A stretch of DNA of 64,000 nt from Humibacter albus DSM 18994 (GTDB lineage Bacteria; Actinomycetota; Actinomycetes; Actinomycetales; Microbacteriaceae): assembly GCF_000421825.1 (NCBI RefSeq), contig NZ_ATXT01000018.1:1-64000 (forward strand), written 5' to 3'. Below, piece by piece: positions 1 through 12,799 of this stretch. The position numbers and the translations under genes are program-made. Below the pieces are notes generated by a model, which was not told the DNA's origin, did no database searches, and saw only the letters and a list, made by a program, of their open reading frames with translations. Position 1 is the stretch's first letter. Every line of letters starts with the position of its first letter.

Positions 1-1696
<1,696 letters not shown>

Positions 1697-1858
1697 AAAT
1701 GATTACCCCCAACCAAGCAAAACCTGGAAGAAGGCGAGTTTGTCTGACTAGATCGAATATCAAACTGACATTCAAAATATCTAACCAAAAGGAATCTCGC
1801 ACCAACAACAACCAAAAAAGGCCGCCATCAGTGCCGAGGTTAATTGGCATTGAACATT

Positions 1859-1881
1859 GTGCACGCTGTTGAGTTCTCAAG
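1859..1881 (-). promoter_or_regulatory. rRNA leader boxA-like antitermination element
   Basis: On the minus strand, about 160 bases upstream of 16S, the leader reads CTTGAGAACTCAACAGCGTG. This sequence is conserved in actinobacterial rRNA leaders and resembles the nut/boxA element used for Nus-dependent antitermination and 16S processing. The stretch between it and 16S is AT-richer than its surroundings, as is usual for rRNA leaders. Confidence 0.7.
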
Positions 1882-1936
1882 GATCGGACACTCCCGGTTT
1901 TCAGTCTCTCGACTTGCTCTCCGGGGCAACTTCTCT

Positions 1937-1964
1937 ACCTTACCACTCTCGCCGTTCTTGTCAA
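1937..1964 (-). promoter_or_regulatory. rrn promoter, housekeeping sigma type
   Basis: The minus strand has TTGACA (1959-1964), a 16-base spacer and TAAGGT (1937-1942), placed about 60 bases upstream of the boxA-like leader element. The -35 is a perfect consensus. It is the best promoter I find upstream of 16S. Confidence 0.7.
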
Positions 1965-2243
1965 GCTGGCGATCCGGCATCGTCGGCGCCCGGGGGCGCA
2001 TCGACACCGGGAGATCCAGATGATCTGAGATCAGGCTCCGAGTGGATTTTCCATCCTACAGGCCAGTGGTTCTCTCCTACAAGAGGAGTAGCTCTTCGGC
2101 TGAGGATCGGTCCCGCTTGAGGCCGGAAGCCCTTCGGACTTTCCGCACCTTTGGGGTGACGAGTGATTACTTTACGCAGCGGCGGCCGGGGCGCGCAAAT
2201 CGTGACGGCACGTCGGGCGTGTCGAAGGCATCCGCAGCGCCCG
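1965..2243. other. Intergenic region between tyrS and the rrn promoter
   Basis: No gene is visible. The minus strand offers weaker extra rrn promoter candidates: TTGTAG, 18 bases, TAGGAT near 2050-2085, and a TAAAGT -10-like box near 2170. A short inverted repeat CTCCT/AGGAG lies near 2073-2088. Multiple tandem rrn promoters would be normal, but these are weak matches. Confidence 0.4.
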
Positions 2244-3551
2244 TCACTCGACGAAGACGCCGGCGAGGGTCTTCTTGCCCCGCCGTAGCACCGCCATTCC
2301 CGTCGGAAGTACCCGGCCGGCGATGGTGGCCGCGGCGTCGTCGACCTTGTCGTTGTTCACGTAGACACCGCCCTGACTGATGGCACGGCGTGCGTCGGAA
2401 AGGCTCGACGTGAGCCCCGTGTCGACGAGGAGTTGAGCGATGGGTGCGTCCGGCGACGTCGTGGTGTTCGGCAGTTCTCGCAGGGCTGCATCGAGGGTGC
2501 CGGTGTCGGTCGCGGCGAGATCACCATTGCCGAACAGCGCAGCAGCGGCGCCGATGGCCGCCTCGGTGGCGGCACGGCCGTGCACCAATGTGGTCACTTC
2601 GAGGGCAAGGGCACGCTGTGCTTCTCGCTTGTACGGCTCCTCGGCCACCGCCTTCTCGAGGCGTTCGATCTCGGCGCGCGGCAGGAAGGTGAAGACCTTG
2701 AGCCGATCGATGACATCGGCGTCCAGCGCGTTGAGCCAGAACTGGTAGAAGGCGTACGGACTGGTCATGGCCGGATCGAGCCAGACGGCATTGCCCTCGC
2801 TCTTGCCGAATTTCGTGCCGTCGCTGTTCGTGACGAGGGGGGTGCCGATGGCGTGGACTGATGCGCCCTCGACGCGATGGATGAGGTCGGTTCCACTCGT
2901 GAGATTCCCCCACTGGTCGCTGCCGCCGGTCTGCAGAACGCAGCCGTACTGACGGAACAGCTCGAGGAAGTCGTAGCCCTGCAATATCTGGTAGCTGAAC
3001 TCGGTGTAGCTGATGCCGGCATCCGAGTTCAGGCGCGCCGAGACGGCATCCTTCTTCAGCATGGTGCCGACCCGGTAGTGCTTGCCGATGTCGCGGAGAA
3101 AGTCGATGGCCGACAGCGGCGCCGTCCAGTCGAGGTTGTTGACGAGTCGCACGGCGTTCTCGCCCTCATCGCTGAGGAAGCGCGAGACTTGTCCTTGCAG
3201 GTAACCGACCCATGTCGAAACGGTCTCTTTGGTGTTGAGCGTGCGCTCAGCGGTCGGCTTCGGATCGCCGATCAGCCCCGTTGACCCGCCGACGAGGCCC
3301 AGCGGACGGTGTCCGGCGAGCTGCAGCCGGCGCATCACGATCAGCTGCACGAGGTTGCCGAGATGAAGGCTCGGTGCCGTGGGATCGAACCCGCAGTAAT
3401 AGGTGATCGGACCCGCATTCAGTGCCTCGCGCAGCGCTTCGGGATCTGTGGAGACGTGGATGTGTCCGCGCCACACGAGTTCCTGCCAGATGTCGTCGAA
3501 ATCGGGATCGTTGCACTGAGTGGCGAGTACGTCGGCTGGCACGCGATACAC
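2244..3551 (-). CDS. tyrS: Tyrosyl-tRNA synthetase
   Basis: This cytosolic class I synthetase attaches tyrosine to tRNA-Tyr. The 435-residue protein has the HIGH-like motif HLGN at 63-66, the KMSKS-like motif KFGKS at 247-251, the tyrosine-binding segment around 190-215 (QILQGYDFLELF and GGSDQWGN), and a C-terminal S4 RNA-binding domain from about 375. The start is GTG at 3551, with GGAGGG about ten bases upstream; a second GTG three codons later cannot be excluded. It lies directly upstream of the rRNA operon on the same strand. Confidence 0.97.
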   Translation of the reverse strand: MYRVPADVLATQCNDPDFDDIWQELVWRGHIHVSTDPEALREALNAGPITYYCGFDPTAPSLHLGNLVQLIVMRRLQLAGHRPLGLVGGSTGLIGDPKPTAERTLNTKETVSTWVGYLQGQVSRFLSDEGENAVRLVNNLDWTAPLSAIDFLRDIGKHYRVGTMLKKDAVSARLNSDAGISYTEFSYQILQGYDFLELFRQYGCVLQTGGSDQWGNLTSGTDLIHRVEGASVHAIGTPLVTNSDGTKFGKSEGNAVWLDPAMTSPYAFYQFWLNALDADVIDRLKVFTFLPRAEIERLEKAVAEEPYKREAQRALALEVTTLVHGRAATEAAIGAAAALFGNGDLAATDTGTLDAALRELPNTTTSPDAPIAQLLVDTGLTSSLSDARRAISQGGVYVNNDKVDDAAATIAGRVLPTGMAVLRRGKKTLAGVFVE

Positions 3552-3664
3552 AGTACCAAGGCCCTCCGCCCTAGTCTCCCGATAATTAAGGATGTTGGCT
3601 TTACAAGGCGGCAGTTAGGCCTGTAGCCTTATGGCTCGAAGAGTGGGGCGAAGGAGGACCGGGA

Positions 3665-4288
3665 ATGTTCGTCATCACAGCGGATCAGGTGAACAGCAGG
3701 AACGCGCCCGATCTCGTCGGGCATGCGCTGCGGTCGCTCGACGACCGATTCGGTGATCTGCTCGCCCTCCCACCTGACCGCAACGCCGGCGACGAGCTGC
3801 AGGCGATCACCCACGACTCGGCGGCGGCGCTGGGGATCGTCCTCATGCTCGACCGCGCAGGGACCTGGAGCACGGGTGTCGGCGTCGGTTCGGTGCGCGA
3901 GCCGGTTCCCGACAACGTGCGCGCCGCAAGCGGACCCGCATTCTTCGCCGCGCGCGACGCCGTCGACGCCGCGAAGAAGACGATCCCACGATTCGCCCTG
4001 CGTTCCGGCAGCGACGCGAACGAAGCACAGGCATCCGATCTCGAGGCGCTCATCGATCTGCTGCTGAGCATGCGAAGCCGACGGAGCGAGGCGGGCTGGG
4101 AGCTGTACGACCTGCTCGAGCAAGACCTGACCCAACGCGAGGCGGCCGAACGGCTCGGGATCAGCGCTCCTGCGGTCAGTTCACGCGCGCGTGCCGCCGC
4201 CCTCAAGATCGAGGATGCCGCGGTGCCGGCGCTCAGTAGGCTGTTGCGGGACCTCGATCGGCAGTCGAACGAAGGAGTCTCCGCGTGA
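3665..4288 (+). CDS. SatD-like protein with C-terminal helix-turn-helix
   Basis: The 207-residue protein starts as a SatD-family protein does (MFVITADQVNSR) and has the family's GDELQ motif at 42-46. A helix-turn-helix (EQDLTQREAAERLGISAPAV) lies at about 153-175. SatD proteins are poorly understood; the HTH suggests DNA binding. GGAGG lies seven bases before the ATG. Its last four bases overlap the GTG start of the next gene, so it is translationally coupled to that membrane protein. A paired regulator plus membrane partner is the likely arrangement; the function is unknown. Confidence 0.7.
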   Translation: MFVITADQVNSRNAPDLVGHALRSLDDRFGDLLALPPDRNAGDELQAITHDSAAALGIVLMLDRAGTWSTGVGVGSVREPVPDNVRAASGPAFFAARDAVDAAKKTIPRFALRSGSDANEAQASDLEALIDLLLSMRSRRSEAGWELYDLLEQDLTQREAAERLGISAPAVSSRARAAALKIEDAAVPALSRLLRDLDRQSNEGVSA

Positions 4289-4887
4289 ACCACGACTTCG
4301 GGCTGGATCTGATTCTCGCCACCGTGTACTGGGGGATCGTGATCGCCGTGCTCGCGCTCGGAGTGGTGTGCGCGGCCGTGACCCTGCGCACGCCCCGGCG
4401 ATGGCTGGTGATCACGGCCGCGACCACGATCGTCGTCGGCACCATCATCGTGCTCATGCCGCATCGGCCTCCCGTTCCCGGCGTCAGCGTGCTGGTCGCC
4501 CTGGCCGCACTCGCGCTCAGCGTGCTCGGCGGCGGGCCGGCGGTGCTCTTCACCCTCGCGCTCGCCTCACGCGGCAGCGTGCGCGAGGGCGCCCACGGCG
4601 GGATCGTCGTCACGAAATCCGCCACACTCCCCGACGGGGAGGTGGAGCGCGGCGAAGTGCTGCGCGGCGGCACCGTGATCGGAATATTCGAGCGAGTGGC
4701 AGCCACGGCCAGCATCATGGTCGGCTACCCCGCGGCGATCGCGGTGGTCGTCGCGGTGAAGAGCGTGGGGCGTTTCACGGAGCTGGCCGCCGCCGAGGCG
4801 AGAGAGAGATTCATCATCGGCACGCTGGTCAGTCTCGTCTGGGCTGCCGCATGCGGCGCCCTGTTCCGGTTCGTCATCGGCGCCTGA
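4285..4887 (+). CDS. Membrane protein coupled to the SatD-like gene
   Basis: I do not recognise a named family. The 200-residue protein has about five hydrophobic segments (roughly 7-34, 40-58, 67-94, 140-158 and 178-198) with a charged loop around 95-130. GTG at 4285 overlaps the upstream stop as GTGA, which fixes the start and implies co-translation with the SatD-like protein. Similar SatD/membrane-protein pairs occur in other actinobacteria. The substrate or role is unknown. Confidence 0.75.
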   Translation: MNHDFGLDLILATVYWGIVIAVLALGVVCAAVTLRTPRRWLVITAATTIVVGTIIVLMPHRPPVPGVSVLVALAALALSVLGGGPAVLFTLALASRGSVREGAHGGIVVTKSATLPDGEVERGEVLRGGTVIGIFERVAATASIMVGYPAAIAVVVAVKSVGRFTELAAAEARERFIIGTLVSLVWAAACGALFRFVIGA

Positions 4888-4951
4888 GGACGTCACAGGT
4901 CCGAGACAACCGCCCCGGGTCTCCCGCGTCACCGCGGTTGCGCGAGCGGCC

Positions 4952-5617
4952 TCAGTTCGCGGATCCCGCCTTCGGATGCCGCTTGTACGGTGAAACCGAT
5001 CTCTCACCCGGGATCCAGAACCGCCACGGGTACCGCCCGCCGTCGCCGCCGGCACCACTCACTCCCGTTCGGGGACCCGCTGCGACCGAGGCGACCGGCT
5101 CGTCGGGCAGGACGAGCGAGAACGGGGCGCTGAAGGCATCCGCACCGTTCTCGTCCAGACGGATGCCGGCGGCCACCGTAAGCCGTGCCGGTCCTCTGGC
5201 CAGATCGCGATCGGAGACCTGGGTCGCCCGCGTTTCGTGCTCGTGCGCAGTGCCTCCCCGGCCCGCCGACCTGCGCAAGCGGGCGAGATCGACGCCCTCG
5301 ACGACCTCGGCGGCGCGCAGAAGCACCGCCGACGCTCTGGCCTGCGGCGAGCACACGAGGTTTGCGCACGCGTGCATGCCGTACGTGAAGTAGACGTAGA
5401 CGTGGCCGGGTTCGCCGAACATCACTGCGTTGCGCGGTGTCTTTCCCCGGAACGCGTGCGACCCGGGATCGTCGCCGTGTCCGAGGTAGGCCTCGACCTC
5501 CGTGAGCCGCAGCGACACGGTCCCCTCGGGTGTCGTGTGCGAGAGCACTGCTCCGAGCAGATCGGGAGCCACCGCTACCGAGTCCCGTTCGAAGAATGAT
5601 CGTTCCGGGGCGCGCAC
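4952..5617 (-). CDS. DNA-3-methyladenine glycosylase (AAG/MPG family)
   Basis: This base-excision repair enzyme removes alkylated purines such as 3-methyladenine. At 221 residues it has the AAG fold hallmarks: an N-terminal LLGAVL segment, the catalytic-region motif RLTEVEAYLG, DPGSHAFRGKTPRNAVMFG, the YVYFTYGMHACAN block, and LLRAAE. The start is GTG at 5617, only five bases after the stop of the small membrane ORF, so it is the last gene of the arginine operon transcript. A repair gene at the end of the arg operon is probably a positional association only. Confidence 0.93.
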   Translation of the reverse strand: MRAPERSFFERDSVAVAPDLLGAVLSHTTPEGTVSLRLTEVEAYLGHGDDPGSHAFRGKTPRNAVMFGEPGHVYVYFTYGMHACANLVCSPQARASAVLLRAAEVVEGVDLARLRRSAGRGGTAHEHETRATQVSDRDLARGPARLTVAAGIRLDENGADAFSAPFSLVLPDEPVASVAAGPRTGVSGAGGDGGRYPWRFWIPGERSVSPYKRHPKAGSAN

Positions 5618-5622
5618 GTGGT

Positions 5623-5739
5623 TCAGAACAGGCTTCCGCCGAGCACGAGCGCGGCCACAACGGAGCCGACCACGAGGAGCACTGCGACCCAGACGACCGC
5701 TTGGATCACCCGGTTGCGGGTCCCACGACGCTTCGCCAT
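5623..5739 (-). CDS. Small single-pass membrane peptide (38 residues)
   Basis: The peptide starts MAKRRGTRNRVIQAVVW and continues into a hydrophobic helix (about 12-34) that ends LGGSLF. The ATG at 5739 lies 11 bases after the argH stop and has a GGGGGCGGA segment upstream as ribosome binding site. The basic N-terminus predicts a cytoplasmic N-terminal side. No family is recognised. Its snug fit between argH and the glycosylase gene, on the same strand, and its basic-plus-helix design argue that it is real. Confidence 0.6.
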   Translation of the reverse strand: MAKRRGTRNRVIQAVVWVAVLLVVGSVVAALVLGGSLF

Positions 5740-5750
5740 GATCCGCCCCC

Positions 5751-7229
<1,479 letters not shown>

Positions 7230-7256
7230 TCACCGCGTTCCCGGGTGCCGGGATGC

Positions 7257-8186
7257 TCATGACTGGCCCTTCGCCAGCAGCCAGGCGAGCAGCGCCTTCT
7301 GCGCGTGCAGCCGGTTCTCCGCCTCGTTCCAGATGGCGCTCTGCGGGCCGTCGATCACCTCGGGGTCGACCTCGTAGCCGCGATCGGCCGGCAGGCAGTG
7401 CAGGAAGATCGCGGATGGCTTGGCCAGCGACATCAGCTCGGTGGTCACCTTGTAGTCGGCCATGGCGGCGATGCGGTGAGCCTTCTCCTCTTCTTTGCCC
7501 ATCGACACCCACGTGTCGGTGACGACCACGTCGGCGCCGGCGACGGCCTCGAACGGGTCGGTGTAGAGCGTGATCGATCCGCCCGTCGTCGCGGCGATCG
7601 CATCGGCGTCCGACACCACGGAATCCCTCGGCGCGAACTCCTGCGGGGAGGCGACGCGCACGTGGACGCCGGCGACGGCGCCCGCCAGCAGGTAGGACTG
7701 AGCCATGTTGCTGGAGCCGTCGCCGAGAAAGGTGACGGTGAGGCCGGAGAGCCTGCCATAGACATCCCGGATCGTGAGGAGATCGGCGAGCAGCTGGCAG
7801 GGATGGAAGTCATCGGAGAGCGCGTTCACGACGGGGACGGTCGTGCCCTCGGCCATCTGCTCGAGGCCGGACTGCGCGTAGGTGCGCCACACGATCGCCG
7901 ACACCATGCGCTCCAGCACGCGCGCCGTGTCGTACGGAGTCTCCTTGCCGCCGAGCTGGCTGTTCGCCGTCGTGATGATGAGCGGACTGCCACCGAGATC
8001 GGCGATACCGACGGCGAACGACACGCGCGTGCGCGTCGAGGACTTGTCGAAGATGACGGCCACGGTCTGCGGACCGGCGAGTGGCTTGCGCGCCCACCGG
8101 TCGTCGCGCACCTGCACGGCGAGATCGAGGATCTCCGACTGCTCCTGCGGGCTCAGATCATCATCGCGGAGGAAATGGCGGGTCAC
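7257..8186 (-). CDS. argF: Ornithine carbamoyltransferase
   Basis: This enzyme joins carbamoyl phosphate to ornithine, giving citrulline. The 309-residue protein has the carbamoyl-phosphate motif STRTR at 50-54, FHPCQ at 127-131, and the ornithine-binding HCLPADR at 263-269. The GTG start at 8186 overlaps the argD stop by four bases, implying translational coupling. Many actinobacteria have argR directly after argF; here argH follows and no argR is present. Confidence 0.97.
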   Translation of the reverse strand: MTRHFLRDDDLSPQEQSEILDLAVQVRDDRWARKPLAGPQTVAVIFDKSSTRTRVSFAVGIADLGGSPLIITTANSQLGGKETPYDTARVLERMVSAIVWRTYAQSGLEQMAEGTTVPVVNALSDDFHPCQLLADLLTIRDVYGRLSGLTVTFLGDGSSNMAQSYLLAGAVAGVHVRVASPQEFAPRDSVVSDADAIAATTGGSITLYTDPFEAVAGADVVVTDTWVSMGKEEEKAHRIAAMADYKVTTELMSLAKPSAIFLHCLPADRGYEVDPEVIDGPQSAIWNEAENRLHAQKALLAWLLAKGQS

Positions 8187-9436
8187 GACACGGCTCCTTG
8201 CGTCTCGGTGGGAATCGAGGTGGCATGCTGCGCCGTCAGCTCGGCGAGCGCCGCGCGGAATCGCCGGCCGAACTCGGCGACCTCCTCGTCTCCGACGATG
8301 AGGGGCGGCGCGAGCCGGATCGTCGAGTCGTTGGGCGCATTGATGATCAGCCCGTGCCGCAGTGCCACCGCCGACAGTTCGTCGGCCACCGGCTCGCTCA
8401 GTCCGATGCCGATCAGCAGGCCGGTGCCGCGCACCTCCCGGACGAGCGGCGATCCGATGCCGGTGAGGATGCCGCGCAGCTGTTCACCGCGCAGCCGTGC
8501 GTTGTCGAGGAGGTCGGCCCGCTCGATCTCGCCGAGCACTGCTCCGGCGACCGCGGTGGCGAGCGGATTGCCGCCGAAGGTGCTGCCGTGCTGGCCGCGC
8601 GCGAAGAGCTCGGATGCCGCGCCGAACGTGACAAGGGCTCCGATCGGCACTCCCCCGGCCATGCCCTTTGCGACGGTGACGGCGTCCGGCAGGATGCCCG
8701 CGAGCTGGTATCCGAACCATTCGCCGGTGCGGCCGACCCCGGTCTGGATCTCGTCGACGATCAGCAGCGCGCCGTGCCGGGCGGTGACCTCGCGCGCCGC
8801 GGCGAGATAGCCGGCGGGCAGATCGATCACGCCGGCCTCACCCTTGATGGGCTCGACGAACAGCGCGGCCACGCGGTCGTCGACGGCAGCTTCGAGGGCC
8901 TCGAGCGTGGAGTCGATGTGCTCGACGCCGGGCGGCATCGGTTCGAACGGCTCGCGCATGTGCGGCTTGCCGGTGAGCGCCATCGACCCCATGGTGCGGC
9001 CGTGGAAGCTGTTCTTCAGTGCGAGGATGCGCGTGCGGCCGTTCGCGTTGTTCAGCCGCGCCAGCTTGAACGCGGCCTCGTTCGCCTCGGCACCGGAGTT
9101 GCCGAAGAAGACGCGGCCGCTCTCGCCTGCCCCGGTGATGCGCAGGAGTCGCTGCGCGAGCTCCACCTCGGGCCGGGAGGCGAAGTAGTTGGAGATGTGC
9201 ACGAGCTTCGCGGCCTGGGAGGTGATCGCCTCCAACAGCACCGGATGCGCGTGGCCGAGCGAGTTCACCGCGATGCCGCCGAGGAAGTCGAGGTACTCGT
9301 TCCCGTCGACATCCCACACGTACGCGCCACGGCCGTGATCGAGCATGAGCTGGGGCGTCGCGAGCGAGCCCATCATCACGTGGCCGAACGTGTCGTGCCA
9401 GTCCTGTGCGACCGGGGTCGTGGACGATGTCGTCAT
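8183..9436 (-). CDS. argD: Acetylornithine aminotransferase
   Basis: This PLP-dependent class III aminotransferase converts N-acetylglutamate semialdehyde to N-acetylornithine. The 417-residue protein has the [13 protein letters not shown] block at 112-124, the PLP-ring aspartate in [13 protein letters not shown] (226-238) and the Schiff-base lysine K257 in TVAKGMAGG. The ATG at 9436 overlaps the argB stop by four bases, and its own stop overlaps argF. Confidence 0.97.
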   Translation of the reverse strand: MTTSSTTPVAQDWHDTFGHVMMGSLATPQLMLDHGRGAYVWDVDGNEYLDFLGGIAVNSLGHAHPVLLEAITSQAAKLVHISNYFASRPEVELAQRLLRITGAGESGRVFFGNSGAEANEAAFKLARLNNANGRTRILALKNSFHGRTMGSMALTGKPHMREPFEPMPPGVEHIDSTLEALEAAVDDRVAALFVEPIKGEAGVIDLPAGYLAAAREVTARHGALLIVDEIQTGVGRTGEWFGYQLAGILPDAVTVAKGMAGGVPIGALVTFGAASELFARGQHGSTFGGNPLATAVAGAVLGEIERADLLDNARLRGEQLRGILTGIGSPLVREVRGTGLLIGIGLSEPVADELSAVALRHGLIINAPNDSTIRLAPPLIVGDEEVAEFGRRFRAALAELTAQHATSIPTETQGAVS

Positions 9437-10350
9437 AACGCGGTCACCTCCGTTCCGCTGCCGCTGGTGGTGAAGAGCTCGAAGAGCAGGGAGTGCTCGT
9501 CTCGGCCGTCGATGACCGCCGCCTTCGGCACGCCGCCCTCGACGGCATCGAGACAGGCGGTCATCTTGGGGATCATCCCGGCGTCGAGCGACGGCAGCAG
9601 CTCGCGCAACTCGGCGACGGAGATCGTGGAGATGAGGGAATCGCGATCGGGCCAGTTCCGGTAGAGACCCGGCACGTTCGTGAGGATGACGAGCTTCGCT
9701 GCGCCGAGGGCGACGGCGAGAGCGGAGGCGGCGGCATCCGCGTTCACGTTCAGGCTGCGGCCCGGGACGTCGACGTCGAGCGCGACCGATGAGACCACCG
9801 GCACCCGACCCGCGTGAACCTCGGCCAGGACGCCCGCCGGATTGACGTCGACGACGTCTCCGACGAGACCCAGGTCGACGGGTTCACCGTCGATGACGGC
9901 CCGGCGCACGCGCCCCTCGAACAGTCGCGCGTCTTCGCCGGACATGCCGGAGGCGATCGCGCCGTGCCGGTTGATGTGCCCGACGATGTCGCGACTGATC
10001 TGACCGGTGAGCACCATGCGCACGACGTCCATCGTCTCGGGCGTGGTCACGCGGTACCCGCCACGGAACTCACTGACGATACCGAGCCGGTCGAGCATCG
10101 CGGAGATCTGCGGGCCGCCTCCGTGCACGACCACCGGACGGATACCCACGTAGCGCAGCAGGGCGATGTCGTCGGCGAAGGCGCGCACCAGGTTCTCGTC
10201 GACCATGGCGTTGCCGCCGAACTTGATCACGATGGTCTGGCCGTGGAACGTCTTCAACCACGGAAGCGCCTCGATGAGCACGGCCGCCTTGGCGCTCGGA
10301 TGGCCGGCCAGGGGCAACGGCTGCGGTTCGGTATCGGCGGGGTCTGTCAT
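9433..10350 (-). CDS. argB: Acetylglutamate kinase
   Basis: This enzyme phosphorylates N-acetylglutamate, the usual feedback-inhibited step of the pathway. The 305-residue amino-acid-kinase fold shows [10 protein letters not shown] near 41-50, the [10 protein letters not shown] loop near 74-83 and a late [13 protein letters not shown] segment. It has an N-terminal extension of about 25 residues, as arginine-inhibited hexameric forms do. It starts nine bases after the argJ stop and overlaps argD by four bases. Confidence 0.96.
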   Translation of the reverse strand: MTDPADTEPQPLPLAGHPSAKAAVLIEALPWLKTFHGQTIVIKFGGNAMVDENLVRAFADDIALLRYVGIRPVVVHGGGPQISAMLDRLGIVSEFRGGYRVTTPETMDVVRMVLTGQISRDIVGHINRHGAIASGMSGEDARLFEGRVRRAVIDGEPVDLGLVGDVVDVNPAGVLAEVHAGRVPVVSSVALDVDVPGRSLNVNADAAASALAVALGAAKLVILTNVPGLYRNWPDRDSLISTISVAELRELLPSLDAGMIPKMTACLDAVEGGVPKAAVIDGRDEHSLLFELFTTSGSGTEVTAL

Positions 10351-10359
10351 CTCGCTCGC

Positions 10360-11517
10360 CTAACTCGAGTACGCGCTGTTCTCGTGCACGTAGTCGTGCG
10401 TGAGGTCGTTCGTCAGGATGGTCGCAGAGTGTTCGCCGGCGTGCAGATCGATCACGATCGAGGTGGCGCGCGGCGCGAGATCCACGAGTTCGCGCGGCTG
10501 GTCCGGTTCGCCGGCCGTGCAGACCTGCACGCCGTTGAACGCCACGTCGATCCCGTACGGGTCGAACTGCGCGTCGGTCGTCCCGGCCGCCGCCAGCACT
10601 CGACCCCAGTTCGGATCGTTTCCGAAGATCGCCGTCTTGAAGAGGTTGCTGCGGGAGACAGCACGTCCGACCGTCACCGCGTCGTCCTCGCTCGCCGCGT
10701 GCACGACCTCGATCGCGATGTCGTGCGACGCACCCTCTGCGTCACCCTGAAGCTGCAGCGCGAGATCTTCGCAGAGGTCGGTCAGCGCGAGGGCGAACTC
10801 GTCAACGCCGGGTCTCACGCCCGAGGCGCCGGAGGCGAGCAATGCCACGGTGTCGTTGGTCGACATGCAGCCGTCGGAGTCGAGGCGATCGAACGTGACG
10901 CGCGTGGCGGCGCGCAGGGCGGCGTCCAGATCGGCGGATTCGAGCGCGGCATCCGTCGTGATGACCACGAGCATGGTGGCCAGGCCGGGCGCAAGCATGC
11001 CCGCGCCCTTCGCCATGCCGCCGATGGACCATCCGTCACCGGCGACGACCGCCTGCTTCGAGTGCGTGTCCGTCGTCATGATCGCCTCGGCTGCGCTGAG
11101 GCCGCCGGCTTCGTCCGACGACAGGGACGCGGCCGCTCGCGCCACGCCGTCGATGATCGCGGCCCGATCGAGCTGTTCGCCGATCAACCCGGTGGAGCAG
11201 ACGACGACGTCACCGGACGAGATGTCCAGGTGCTCGGCCACGGCCTCGGCGGTGGCGTGCGATGTCTGGAAGCCCTGCGTGCCGGTGTAGCAGTTCGCGC
11301 CGCCGGAATTGAGCACTATCGCCGAGACGATGCCGTCGCTTGCGGCCTGTTCGCTCCACAGCACCGGATTCGCCTTGCACCGGTTGGAGGTGAAGACCAC
11401 GGCCGCGTTCTGCAGTGGTCCGAGGTTGCGCACGAGCGCGACGTCGCGCCCGCCCGAAGCCTTGAGTCCAGCCGCGACTCCCGCGGCGGCGAATCCTGCT
11501 GGTGCCGTGATGCTCAC
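10360..11517 (-). CDS. argJ: Bifunctional glutamate N-acetyltransferase/ornithine acetyltransferase
   Basis: This enzyme recycles the acetyl group from N-acetylornithine to glutamate, making the acetylated pathway cyclic. The 385-residue precursor carries the self-cleavage motif [15 protein letters not shown], with cleavage expected before T181 to give alpha and beta chains. The GTG start at 11517 overlaps the argC stop as GTGA, which sets the start; a longer reading frame runs back into argC but is not needed. An oxyanion-hole-like NCYTGT segment is near 75. Confidence 0.96.
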   Translation of the reverse strand: MSITAPAGFAAAGVAAGLKASGGRDVALVRNLGPLQNAAVVFTSNRCKANPVLWSEQAASDGIVSAIVLNSGGANCYTGTQGFQTSHATAEAVAEHLDISSGDVVVCSTGLIGEQLDRAAIIDGVARAAASLSSDEAGGLSAAEAIMTTDTHSKQAVVAGDGWSIGGMAKGAGMLAPGLATMLVVITTDAALESADLDAALRAATRVTFDRLDSDGCMSTNDTVALLASGASGVRPGVDEFALALTDLCEDLALQLQGDAEGASHDIAIEVVHAASEDDAVTVGRAVSRSNLFKTAIFGNDPNWGRVLAAAGTTDAQFDPYGIDVAFNGVQVCTAGEPDQPRELVDLAPRATSIVIDLHAGEHSATILTNDLTHDYVHENSAYSS

Positions 11518-12557
11518 GGTGCCACTCCGTTCACGCTGAGGCCGGTGGTCTCCGGCAGGCCGAGCGCGATGTTCGCGCATTGGATCGCGGCACCGGCGGT
11601 GCCCTTGGCGAGGTTGTCGACCGCGATGATCGACACCACGCGGTTCGCCGCGGCGTCGACCGCGACGCCGATCAGCGCGGTGTTCGCGCCGAGCACGTCG
11701 GAGGTGCGCGGGAACTTGCCCGCCGGAAGCACCTGCACGAACGGCTCCCCCGCGTAAGCGTCGTTCCATGCGGCGCGCACCTCGTCGACGGTGACGCCCG
11801 GCTTCAACGGGGCGCTCACGGTGGCGAGGATGCCCCGGGCCATCGGCACGATGACCGGAGTGAACGAGATGGCGGGGTTCGCGGCCCCTGCCACGCGCAG
11901 GTTCTGCAGGATCTCCGGGATGTGCCGGTGCGTGCCGCCCACCCCGTAGGGCACAGCATTGCCGAGCAGCTCGGATGCGAGGTAGGTGGTCTTGAGGTTC
12001 TTGCCCGCCCCGCTCGGTCCGACGGCGAGCACGGCGACGATATCGGTCTCATCGACCAGACCCGCCGCGACACCGGGGGCGATCGCGAGGGAGACGGAGC
12101 TCGCGTTGCAGCCGGGTGCGGCGATGCGGTTCACGCCGGCCAGGGCATCCCGCTGCTTGCCGTCGGTCGTGGGCAGCTCCGGAACGCCGTACGGCCAGGC
12201 GCCGGCGTAATCGCCGCCGTAGAACGCGTTCCAGTCGGACTCGGACGTGAGTCGATGGTCGGCGCCGCAGTCGACGACGAGCACGTCGCCGCCGAGCTGC
12301 GCGCTGATCGCGCCGGATGCACCGTGCGGCAGCGCCAGGAACACGACATCGTGACCGGCGAGGGTGGCCGGATCCGTCTCCTGCAGCGTGAGGTGGGCGA
12401 GCGAACGCAGCTGCGGCTGGTGGTCGATCAGCGGGGATCCGGCGTTGGAACCGGCGGTGACAGTGCGAATCTCGAACGAGGGATGATCGGCCAGAATGCG
12501 GAGGACTTCGCCTCCCGCGTAGCCCGAGGCGCCGGCGACGGCAACCGAATAGGACAT
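11514..12557 (-). CDS. argC: N-acetyl-gamma-glutamyl-phosphate reductase
   Basis: This enzyme reduces N-acetylglutamyl phosphate to the semialdehyde with NADPH. The 347-residue protein has the nucleotide-binding [12 protein letters not shown] at 9-20 and the catalytic cysteine C150 in AAPGCNASS. It is the first gene of the argCJBDFH operon. There is no Shine-Dalgarno before the ATG; TAAGGT ends six bases upstream, so the mRNA is probably leaderless. I see no clear ArgR operator. Confidence 0.97.
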   Translation of the reverse strand: MSYSVAVAGASGYAGGEVLRILADHPSFEIRTVTAGSNAGSPLIDHQPQLRSLAHLTLQETDPATLAGHDVVFLALPHGASGAISAQLGGDVLVVDCGADHRLTSESDWNAFYGGDYAGAWPYGVPELPTTDGKQRDALAGVNRIAAPGCNASSVSLAIAPGVAAGLVDETDIVAVLAVGPSGAGKNLKTTYLASELLGNAVPYGVGGTHRHIPEILQNLRVAGAANPAISFTPVIVPMARGILATVSAPLKPGVTVDEVRAAWNDAYAGEPFVQVLPAGKFPRTSDVLGANTALIGVAVDAAANRVVSIIAVDNLAKGTAGAAIQCANIALGLPETTGLSVNGVAP

Positions 12558-12799
12558 GTCTCTACCTTAATTGTGGACGGACGGTTCTCGGCACGGCGAC
12601 GCCCACGGCGGACCACGGCTCGTGGTCGGCGTACACGTCGCCTAGCTTCGGCGCGCGCCCAGAAGACGTCGGCACTGACGTCGGCGCACGGCACGGGTCG
12701 TGAAGACCTGTGCGGTGGAGGTGCGCCGGGTGCAAGACATGTCGGCCAGCATACCGGGCGGGTGCCGCGTGTCACGAATCGTGACGTTCCGCGGCGTCG
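12558..12799. other. pheT-argC intergenic region with a perfect inverted repeat
   Basis: This is 242 bases without a gene. It holds the argC promoter and, at 12771-12785, the palindrome GTCACG-AAT-CGTGAC, just downstream of pheT. The palindrome lacks a T-tract, so an operator or weak hairpin is more likely than an intrinsic terminator. Confidence 0.5.
12564..12569 (-). promoter_or_regulatory. -10 box of a probable leaderless argC promoter
   Basis: TAAGGT lies six bases before the argC ATG on the minus strand. That places transcription initiation at or within a base or two of the start codon. The six-base spacer (AGAGAC) has no usable ribosome binding site. Confidence 0.55.
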
